Assembly: GCA_001051155.2 (NCBI GenBank) | Contig: JYIP02000001.1 | Location: 62,001-126,000, forward strand | DNA length: 64,000 bases | Direction of reading: 5' to 3' | Origin: Chrysoporthe austroafricana | Taxonomy: Eukaryota; Ascomycota; Sordariomycetes; Diaporthales; Cryphonectriaceae | Shown: piece by piece, positions 53,639-62,540 of the stretch | Layout of the letters: each line of letters starts with the position of its first letter | Position numbering within the stretch: the stretch's first letter is position 1 | Program-made: the position numbers and the translations under genes | Notes under the pieces: generated by a model | The model's input: the letters and a program-made list of their open reading frames with translations, nothing else | Told to the model about the DNA's origin: nothing | Database searches by the model: none

Positions 53639-55661
53639 TTAGCCAAATAAGAGATCAAGGATTCGCCCAAACGCATTCCTAGCTTCTATCAGTAACATTT
53701 CTAAATACGGATTTTCTTCCAATACGTACTTCGTAGGCGTCGGCACAAATTGGCGGTGGTACTCATCGATTTCCAGAATACCGTCTTGCAGGTCTATCTC
53801 TTCCGGCTTGAGGAGCTTAGTCCGCCTTATAAACTTCCAGCCGAAATACAGAATCGGGAAAGCACCGACCATCACATATCTTTTTATTTTAGAAATTGAG
53901 TCAGCTTAGCAGTTAGCCTGATGGTCTAAGGGATCAACTCACGAGAAGAGGAAGGAAGAGACGCTCCAATTTCCGGGAAGGAAGACAGTGTAGCCGCCGA
54001 CAAAAGTCATAATAAAACACCCAACAAGACCATACCATGCAACAAATGGTTGGCCCCAAGATTTGTATGGAAGATCGTTGCGGCTGACGTTCTGCGCCTG
54101 CATTGCTTGACAGAAACAGATGTAGGTGAAGCAGATGACACAGTAGTTGATCAACTGGCTTGCTGTAACGAGGTTGATAATCTACGAAAGCACCACCTTG
54201 GCGCTGTTAGATACTTGAAGGAAGGCCAATAGGCCAAAAGCGAGGACCACCAATACGCAGTAGTAGGGAATGCCACGATGGTTGCATTTCTGCAAGAATG
54301 CTGGTGCCTTGCCTTCGAGCGATAGGCCATAAAGGGCACGCGAAGCGCAGTACACATAGCTGTTACCAGCAGAGAACGCGGCGGTAAGAATAACGGCGTT
54401 GACGATTTGTGGAAGAACGTGTATCTGCAACCTATTCATGCCGATAACGTAAGGGCTAGCTGCAGCACCGGAAGCACCACTGCTATAGGCGGCAGCAAGA
54501 TCCGCATCGTCGTAGGGGACAAGGATACCAACCGCAAGAGCGCCGAGGCAGTAAATTGCAGTGAGCCTGACAAAGACGGCATTGAAAGCTTTGGGCATGA
54601 CGACGCGTGGATTCTCGGCCTCGCCCGCGGCCATAGCGACGTATTCAGGACCGGTAACGGTAAAGGCCGCCAAAATGAAGCAAGACAGGAAGCCAAGAAA
54701 GCGACCAAGTGATCCATCGTAGTAGAGTTCCTTGAATGCCCTGGGCTCTTGCCAGTAACGGAAACCGAATCGGTCGTCGAGCGGGTTGCCGCCGACCATC
54801 ACCACGAAAGTGAAGATGAGGATACCGACGAACAATAGGAACTTTCCCAGTGCGGCCCAAAACTCAGTCTCGCCATACCATTCAACAGTGACCAGGTTGA
54901 GAAGGCTATACGAACACTGGTTAGCACTCAATCATGACAGAGGGGGTCTCCAACGGGACTACTTACGCGTACAGTACAAGAACGATGGCGATGATGCCAC
55001 CCGTTGGCACTGCACTGCTCCAATAGTGGATGATAAGGCTGCAAGCGGTTATTTCGAAAGGCACAAGAGCTGCTTCGAAGATTAAGAAGTTCCAGCCAGC
55101 CGCAAACCTGAAAGCCTCATCTACATATCGGCCGGCGAAACGGATAAAAGGCGACAAGATGGGTAGGTACGTCACCATCTCAGCGGTGCACATAGTTACT
55201 GACAGGATAAACGTACACCTAATCCTAAGTTAATTTTGCTCTAAAAGGCTTATTGATCTAGAAGCCAAGGTATGTGTGAGCTCAGAGTAAATTTCACACG
55301 CACCAGATAGCAAAAGCCAAAAATAGGCTGCCTGGACCACCGGCGATGAGTCCATTGCCGATGGAGACGTAGATAGCTGTGCCAACTGTTCCACCGATCC
55401 CTGACGACATCATTCGTCAGCCTAAATTTGTTCTGGACAGTATCTAAGGAGAAAGCAAGCAGGAAAGAAACAAAAAGAGCTCTACCGATAAAATTGAATG
55501 TGTCGTGACTGGAGTTTGCGGTGGGTGTGATTCGAAGGAATGGATTGGACAGAACCGTCTTCCAGCTTGTCCAGCGACGAGACCACATCGCCTCCTTTTG
55601 CGTTTCCAGTGTGCAGTTCGAATGGGAGGTCGCTCGCGTTGTTGATTTCGTTCGTCGCCAT
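53639..55661 (-). pseudogene. Amino-acid permease (AAT/YAT family) with one nonsense codon
   Basis: Starts at ATG 55661 (or 55709) with a hydrophilic N-terminus leading to KLQSRHIQF; the family motif GIGGTVGTAIYVSIGNGL follows across an intron. About six exons cover twelve predicted membrane segments and end LLIEARNAFGRILDLLFG. Conserved FTVTGPEYVAMAAGEAENPR and YCASRALYGLSLEGKAP are intact. The single lesion is TAG on the minus strand (CTA at 54182-54184) in VVLS*IINLVTASQL, where the family has Trp. TGG to TAG is a CpA to TpA change on the plus strand, the form favoured by RIP. Plasma-membrane proton/amino-acid symport is the family role. A recent loss, since the rest still reads well. Confidence 0.8.
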
Positions 55662-56337
55662 TGTACGAGTTGCATACGAGCTATTCGCGCCAGTAACGTA
55701 GAGAGGCACAGCAGCTTATAGTTGCAGGATATACAAACTCTATTCACTAGTGAAGTTCTGCGGCAGATAAAGCGACACGAACGAGAACACAGAGCGTGGA
55801 GGAGCTGCTGTAAATGATTTCGACGCCAAGATCGTTTTCAGGGTTATATCGACTCTATCGAAGCCTTCAATGGCCTTGGCCGATCCAACAGCCTCTTGGG
55901 GGTGATTACCTATTTATTCTTACGCAACCACCTTACTATCTGTAGATCTCGGCACCTACACTCACAGAAACCCATGTAGTTGGCCCCATGAGGCAACAGC
56001 CGGGCTACGAGTCAGTGAGCCTGGGAATCAGAGTTCAATGGCACGGATCCCATTGGCCGGATCTATGATCGGGGCAGACTTGCGATTTCCGCGTCTCTTA
56101 TCATTTCCTATCGCAAGCTAACGGTCAATTGCGTGTCTTCATACGCAGCCGCCCGCATCAAGTGACAATTCCGTACGACGTCCGGAAACCACCGAATAAG
56201 GTAGTCAAGAAATGATAATAGCCCATTAATTGACGCTCGAAGTCCTTTATGTTGGGCTAGCAACTTGGATTAGACCTGTGCATGTCCAAACGCATACCTT
56301 ACTCGTAGTACACACACGTCGCACTGAGGCCAAAGCG
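55662..56337. promoter_or_regulatory. Divergent spacer between permease and 2OG oxygenase
   Basis: 676 bases between divergent starts; no ORF or motif recognised. Presumed promoters. Confidence 0.4.
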
Positions 56338-58084
56338 ATGCCTGCTGCTAAGCCTTTCGACTCTCCTTCGCCGTTTGGCCAAGGCAAACCCGAAGTACCC
56401 AAGTGGCAGCCCCCGCCCGTTACCACCGAGGATATTGATTGGGTGAAGCTGCATACCATCCAACTGTCCCTACTCGACTCCGACAGCCCGGAGATAGTTG
56501 CCAAGCTGGTTGAGACAACGAAGACCGCCATCCAAGAAGATGGTTTCATCTTTCTGACCGACTACGGTGTCTCCCTGGAACAGGTAGCCTTATCCCATTT
56601 CCTGCTACATACATTAAACCCTGCCTCGGCATTAGTGTCGTTGTCTCTCTGCTCCACCCCTCTCGGGTCTTATGTGTTCGGAATCTTGTCTAGTGCAATA
56701 ACTAACGAGCCAGGTAGCTGCATCGTCAATTTGATTTAGCTCAGTATCTTCTCGCAAATATTAGCGAAGAAGATAAGGAGAGTTTGCTCTGGGAGCTCGC
56801 TACTGGAGTCTTCTCAGGCTTCAAGCCTCGATACGGCTGGCAGGTCAGCTAATCATCCTCCCCTTCGGTCCTTCTTCTGTATAAGTTTCGCTCACCTTTT
56901 AAATAGCGTAAAGCGGGCAATCCCGATGGAATTGAGCATTTCAACTTCTATGAGCCGGAGTTCGAGAATATCAACAAGGTTCCTACCTGTATACACCCGT
57001 TCATGGACGAAATCTCCTCTTTTGTTGACGTAAATGAGCCTTTCTTTGATCTTGAATTGTGATGTCGCTAATGCAAACATAGCATCTGACGCACTCGGTC
57101 AACCGCCGCCTTCTGAAGCTCCTCTCCCTTGTTCTGGAGCTTCCGGGAGACTATCTGTGGGGTGAGTATCGAGGCCAATACGTTAACATTCGTCTGCTAA
57201 CAAGCCTTCCCTGAGCAGACAATATCCAGGGCCACGAGGGCACTATCGGAGACGGTTATTTTAGGCACGCTTGCTATTTCCCCATCGGCGATGACCGTCG
57301 CGAGGCTGTCAATGGAGTCTGACTCTACGGGTAAGATTATCTGTTCAGGCTAGAAAGAAATGCAAACTTATCGGGTCGCTAGACATACTGACTACGGCAC
57401 CACCACCATGCTGTTCTCGGTGCCCGTGACTGCGCTTCAAATTTTTACCAAGCAGGGCGTGTGGAAGTATGTCAAGTACAACTCCGGCGCACTAGTCATT
57501 AATCTGGGAGAACTTCTCGAGGGTTTGTTACCTATCCTATACGTGGAATCCTGGACCGCGCGCTAAGCTTGTATCAGTTGCATCCGGCGGCCATTTCAAG
57601 GCCACTCTACACAAAGGTTTGGAGCATTGATGGCCATCGTGCATCATATCAGCGGATAGAATCTTACCGGTTCAAATTAGTTACCGACCCACCTAAAACG
57701 AGCGTCATTTGGAGCGTCTTTCGATTGTCTTGTTCAACTCATCTAAAGCCAACTTGCGAATCAAACCCATCGACGGTAAGATCCTTTCCACGACTTTTCA
57801 TTATAAACATTCTAATTCCAGCGCCTAGAATCCCCTCTGATCAAGAGGGAAGGGTATATTGTCGAAGAACGAAGAGTATTTAAGCAATTTAAGAAGCTGA
57901 TTGATACTGGTGCTCCTGTATGGAGGGATCCTGACGCACCATTAAAGATGCTAGCTAATCGGCTGTATAGATTCCGACTAGCAAAGAGTGGAGAGAAGCC
58001 CGTAAGACTTCAATTCTTTCCCTTGCCTCCCTTCGCGTCTTCCATACCCTTTCTTAGGTCGTAGAGTACAGGATGACATGTTGA
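56338..58084 (+). pseudogene. 2-oxoglutarate/Fe(II) dioxygenase (isopenicillin-N-synthase-like), two lesions
   Basis: Starts MPAAKPFDSPSPF at 56338; about eight small introns. The N-terminal DIOX_N part includes TAIQEDGFIFLTDYGVSLEQ. The iron site is present: HTDYG gives His and Asp, and GGHFKATLHK gives the second His; ERLSIVLF supplies the Arg-x-Ser for 2-oxoglutarate. It ends SGEKPVVEYRMTC at 58084. TGA at 57320-57322 replaces the Trp expected in GVWL. A second lesion is a one-base loss in the A run at 57695-57698, after which similarity continues in another frame. Both are outside introns. Family members hydroxylate or desaturate small molecules. Now almost surely inactive. Confidence 0.8.
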
Positions 58085-58754
58085 AGAAATCTCTACCCGA
58101 ACTCGTGTTGATGCAGAAGAACGACTGGCCAAAATCGTGGAAAAGGACAGTAAGAGATACACAGAGGATATTGTTCTGGGTGTTCCGCTGCGTCTGCCAG
58201 AGTGAGCTGCTAGAGGCTGTCATGTTGTCTGTCGAGATCAAGGGATGATGCATCGATACTTTCTGTTAGCTTATGTTAGGGTAATCGAATTCACTCGAGG
58301 TATTCTAATGATACTTCAGCAAATTGCTTCTGTCCTAAGTGCAGCACAACGTTGGCTCGTGCCATTGAACTTTCTTGGTGATACATCTCGACAGTTATCC
58401 ACCATTCGTCCAAGCAACGTTATTTTGGCCGTATGTCAAAATTCTAGCATCCTTAGTAACCTATCAGGCGAAGTAATAACAAGTCCCCGAAGTTCGTAGT
58501 CTTCGCATAAATGCACATCTATTTAAAGGTTAAAGCTGCAATCGCCGCTGTAAACGAGTCATTGACGATCAGATGTCCTAGCATTGATACCCATCTTCGC
58601 ATAGTGCGCCCCTTCATTGATTGTTGTCAAAATCTATCGTGCAAAGTTATCACAACACTTCGGCGTCTCTGAAGTGGTGAGCCACAGCTATTAGCGCTTC
58701 TCTCCGGCTAGCTATCTATCATTTCTCACGGAATAGATTAGATCTTTCATGATA
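58085..58754. other. Spacer left of the transposon
   Basis: 670 bases. Only short ORFs; nothing recognised. It ends at the TA target of the Tc1/mariner element. Confidence 0.45.
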
Positions 58755-58811
58755 CAGTGGGGTGTCAAAAGTTTGAAGACAGCTGAATGTACCGGCCAGC
58801 CACACTAATCC
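58755..58811 (+). repeat. Left terminal inverted repeat of the Tc1/mariner element
   Basis: Matches the reverse complement of 59910-59966 except at about six positions, all purine/purine (G/A) differences. Confidence 0.9.
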
Positions 58812-58824
58812 GTAACCGGCTATT

Positions 58825-59874
58825 ATGGGCCGTGGAAAAGAGCTTTGTCCTCAATTGCGCTCACGGATCTGTGAATTAAAGTCTTATGGTCTTAGTTACA
58901 GTCGGATTAAAGCCCTCCATCCAGAAGTCCCACTTGACACGATTAAGACGACTTGCCTCCGTAAGAAACAGTGTTTTAACAATGTGACAAAATCACGCTC
59001 TGGCGCGCCACGAAAGATATCTGAGGAGCAACACGACCACACCTACGATATAGTTAGCCATACAAACCCTAGTATTACGAGTCGTCAGCTTCTTGGCGAA
59101 ATCGACCACGTTGTTAAGAAACGAGCCCTCCAACGGATACTACGCGAGCTTGGCCGCCGCAAGTGGCTCCAGCTTAAGCGGCCACATCTTACACAAGAGC
59201 AAGCCAACGCACGATATGCTTGGGCACAAGCACACGAACACTTTACTAAGGCAGACTGGCGTCGAATTAAGTGGACAGACGAGTGTACTGTTGAGCGAAG
59301 CGTTGGTATCCGTCCAGTTTAGACCTTTTTGCAGCCATCTGAGCAAATAAGACAGCGTCAAGTTGGTACAAGGACAGCAAGTGGTAAAGGAGTTAAAAAG
59401 ATGTTATGGGCTAGCTTTGGCTGTAATATACGTACTAGACTTGTTCCTCTTGATGGAAACCCTGAATCAGCCAGAGGAGGAGTCTCTAGATGGGTAATAA
59501 GTAGTCTATATCGTAGCTTCTTGCCAGACTTTGTTAGACCAAACGATATCTTTATGCACGGCAACGCTAAGGTACACACAGCACGTATCGTATCAGCACG
59601 AAAGCTTAGTATTAGAGTAATGGTTTAGCCACCTTACTCGCCAGATCTTAATCCAATTGAGAATCTCTGAGCCGAGATATATAAGCTCCATCCAGAGCAT
59701 AAGCACGCGCCTGATACAGAGGAAACACTACAGCAATTAATTAGAGCTTCTCAGGAAGCCTGGCACTCAATTGACTTAGCAGTACTCAATAACCTAGCCG
59801 ACAGGATGCCTAATCGCGTCCAGGCTGTAATAGATAATAAGGGGTATACACGAAGTACTAAAGCAGCGAGATAA
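58825..59874 (+). pseudogene. Tc1/mariner transposase with three tryptophan-position stops
   Basis: One continuous frame of 350 codons contains an N-terminal helix-turn-helix region and the DDE domain: first Asp in KWTDE, third acidic residue in SPDLNPIENL. Stops are TAG 59320-59322, TAG 59626-59628 and TGA 59668-59670, each where Trp is expected (RPV*TF, MV*PPYSP, ENL*AEI). The second catalytic Asp, normally in a HDNA motif, reads HGNA. The pattern of Trp to stop is what RIP or deamination gives. It cannot be functional. Confidence 0.9.
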
Positions 59875-59909
59875 ACAATAGCTATATATGGATTAGTATG
59901 CCTATATAT

Positions 59910-59966
59910 GGATTAGCGTGGCTGGCCGGTACATCTAGCCGTCTTCAAACTTTTGACACCTTACTG
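59910..59966 (-). repeat. Right terminal inverted repeat of the Tc1/mariner element
   Basis: Inverted copy of 58755-58811; ends CTTACTG next to TA. Confidence 0.9.
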
Positions 59967-60319
59967 TACGATTATATCGCCGTAGCAAATTTGCGCATCT
60001 ACCACCCAGAGCTAGACGCTAGGCGCTCGGAGATTTCGCAGTGAGCTTATCAATTCCGCGCTACTTCCGGTCAAAGCTAAGACAAGTTCCGAGTGGAGAT
60101 GCTGATCTAGCACAGCATGGATCTTCAGAACATTATCCCAGAAATAGCTTACGGATGAAAAGGTACAATCCTGGAATTCCCAATCGAAAATTCCATCTTC
60201 AGAGTTAGCCCACGCGTGATTCGCAAAGTGCTCGACTCCTGGTTTCTCCGTCTCATACACCGCAAGCAAGACCTCTCACTTTACACCATAAGGCCCACCT
60301 AAACCATCACCACTTTGCC
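59967..60319. other. Spacer between transposon and RidA gene
   Basis: 353 bases. A minus-strand open stretch at 60012-60269 has no ATG and no recognisable family; it may be the end of an older broken gene. Confidence 0.4.
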
Positions 60320-60890
60320 ATGTCTCGTGTTGCTGTATTCAGAGAAGGTAGCACTTACAACGGAGTCAGCTCCCAAGCTATCGTTGCCGGGGGTCTCGTT
60401 TTCTGCTCTGGCATTCTGCCTTATGACCACCGCACAGGTATTTTAATTGATGGGGATATCGAGGCTCGTACTGTAAGTTCCATCCTTCCGTTCCCTCTAT
60501 TCTTCCCATACATCCTTGTCCGTCTGGTGCCCCAAGTGCTATTCCATTGACATCTAGCCGCATTGCCTTGTCACATGACTGATTCTTGCATAGCACCAAT
60601 GCATTGATAACGTTCGCGGTGTCCTCGAAGCCGCGGGATCGAGCCTCGTCGCCAAGGTGAACATCTATCTTGCAGAACCGGAGGATTTCCCCAAGGTCAA
60701 CGCAGTTTACAAGACATACTTTACAGGCAAGGATCAGCCTGCACGGACGTAAATTGATCTATTACACGCTTATTCTTATTCCGTGATCCATTTGACTTAC
60801 GACCTAAACAGCTGCGTTTTCGTCAAGAGCCTTCCTCTGGGAGGCAACATCGAAATGGAATGTGTCGGTGTTATTTCAACTGCCAACTAG
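60320..60890 (+). CDS. RidA (YjgF/YER057c/UK114) family enamine/imine deaminase
   Basis: Three exons, 60320-60472, 60594-60748 and 60812-60890, give 128 residues, the usual family length. The fold reads VVAGGLVFCSG-like strand early (residues 25-34), DNVRGVLEAAGSSL for the helix, and the C-terminal active-site part PARTCVFVKSLPLGGNIEMECVG containing the substrate-binding Arg. RidA proteins hydrolyse reactive enamines/imines such as those from amino-acid dehydratases; some act in degradation of aromatic or pyrimidine compounds. No lesion is seen, unlike its neighbours. It lies between a dead transposon and the GNAT gene and may belong to the same former catabolic set. Confidence 0.9.
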
Positions 60891-61440
60891 ACTATATCAT
60901 GTATAGCAAGGCTTATACGGGGCTGAGCAGTTTGGTACCTACAGGTGGATTTACCTGCTTCTCGAGAAATCAAGTACATGCCGAACCTACGATTGGTGGT
61001 TAAAATGCTGCCTCGGTTTCAATATTTGAAGACAGAAACGAATTAGATACAGAATGTGTCATGATTTGCAAGTGAAAAATCAAGATTACGCGCGTCCCGA
61101 TTTTGATACCTCCGATAGTACCTAGATCGAGAAAAGACACCATGGTTTCCAAGCCGCTCATTATGGCCCAGGCCCTTGCCATATCTATTATTAGCCTCTT
61201 TTCTACTATTCCCGGTTTACCATCCTTGTTACACAAGAAACTGTAGGTTTGACGAAGGTCCAGATCATTTTCACCTGGAGGCACTACATGACGTGAAAAC
61301 TGAGCATTCTGGATAGATCAGGCATCACGCGTAGCATTCAGTGACAAAATGGAAGTAGTCAGAGAGGTGGAAGCATATCGGCCGGTCGGCTCCAGGGGAC
61401 TGTATCTCAATTTAAATGTAAGCTTGCCTTTTTATTTTAT
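60891..61440. other. Spacer between RidA and GNAT genes
   Basis: 550 bases between convergent ends; a minus-strand ORF at 61000-61284 has no recognisable features. Otherwise nothing seen. Confidence 0.4.
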
Positions 61441-62223
61441 TTAACTATTATTACAACTATTATTTGATTCGTAAATCATTCCGTATATCGTGGCTGTGGG
61501 GAACGGTGTCTGTTCACCGATTGACGCGCTTTCCATCGTCTCGAAGCCAAGATGGGCATAGACATCCCTTGCATGGTCATTCGTCGCCTCCAGCCATACT
61601 GGAAGCCCCTCTGCACGGGCGCGTTCCAGGTACGGGTCAACAACAGCACGTATGACGCCTATGCCCTCGCAAAGTTAGCACAGCTTTCGTGTCTCGGGGC
61701 TCAAGAGGAACCACGTGCCATCCGTCTTCATGTCCGGGTTCCGCCCGATCATATGCAGTAGCCAGAATGGTCGACCATTGAGGTATTTGCGCCTCATTTC
61801 TTCGCGCTTCTGTAAAAACTCCACTAGCGCGGGTTGCTTGATGGCATCTGGGAAAGGTTTGATGACCGTGTTACTCTGCGGTGGTCTCCTGTTTTCGGAT
61901 CTAGTTACTGGGTATTCTGGATTAAGGACAGGAAGCCCTGGTTCAAACAGTAAATGGGGAATAAATGGAGCTATTTACCATAGAGCTGCTCCCGCCCAAG
62001 AACCAGCCTCAATTATCTCGCCTCCAAGATTTAGGCTATCCTCAACGAGAGGTATGAAATGAGTATGGACCTGAGCCTCGGTGATCTCTGATGTCGTTGG
62101 AACTTTCTCCTCCTCGGCAATGAATAACCTGACGAGGGTGTCGTTCGCAAAGGCTGCTCCTATCACCTTGGAGAACGCCTCCACATATTGCTCTCTAGCA
62201 ATAGTCACGGCGGGTGCCGACAC
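61441..62223 (-). pseudogene. GNAT-family N-acetyltransferase, probably interrupted
   Basis: Exon 1 62223-61979 and exon 2 from 61937, with a 41-base intron. The N-terminal half reads EQYVEAFSKVIGAAFANDTLVRLF; the C-terminal half has YLERARAEGLPVWLEATNDHARDVYARLGFE, the acetyl-CoA domain ending of the family. Between them, at 61675-61677, a TAA breaks the frame just before EGIG, the part that should form the acetyl-CoA loop (R/Q-x-x-G-x-G/A). A short intron using the CTAAC at this point was tried but leaves a stop. Acetylates amines; substrate unknown. Likely a recent loss of function, though a missed splice form is possible. Confidence 0.65.
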
Positions 62224-62540
62224 GGCCGGTATGAGGATATATTCCCGTGAGCAGTAAACGGTTAAAAATTATAAGTAGCGGTTTTCATCAAGGGCAATTC
62301 TTATAACCCGGTTCTCTGCATCACTAAACATCTTTCTTTGTTGTCACTAAATCATTTCCATCCCAATTTAAATTTATTCCATTTTAGTTTCATATCTTTG
62401 ACACGCTTATCTATATTCCGACCTCGGAATTGTCAACGGCTACATGGAATGGGGCTGTTTTTACAGCCAAACTAAGCCCAGTTCGGTGGTGCTAATGTAC
62501 CGAGACCACGTTCTCATAGACCCCAACCATATCTGACACA
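62224..62540 (-). other. Probable 3' LTR of the copia element and GNAT promoter
   Basis: On the minus strand a purine-rich CTGAGGGGG tract (polypurine-tract position) is followed by TGTGTCAGATATGG, which could begin the LTR. The other end cannot be fixed because the second LTR is outside the window. Confidence 0.4.

Larger units (their letters stand above)
58755..59966 (+). mobile_element. Tc1/mariner DNA transposon, inactive
   Basis: A 1,212-base element flanked by TA on both sides (58753-58754 and 59967-59968), the target duplication of this superfamily. The ends are inverted repeats of about 57 bases starting CAGTRRGGTGTC; all differences between the two are transitions. One transposase reading frame fills the inside. 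A 15-base direct repeat (CTATATATGGATTAG) lies just inside the right end. Confidence 0.92.

Noticed and set aside
60012..60269. 85-residue minus-strand ORF beside the RidA gene
   Set aside because: No ATG, no family resemblance; overlaps the RidA promoter.
61000..61284. 94-residue minus-strand ORF between RidA and GNAT
   Set aside because: No recognisable features or codon pattern of a real gene.
61640..61730. Short intron removing the TAA of the GNAT gene
   Set aside because: The only GT...CTAAC...AG arrangement (49 bases) changes frame and produces a new stop.
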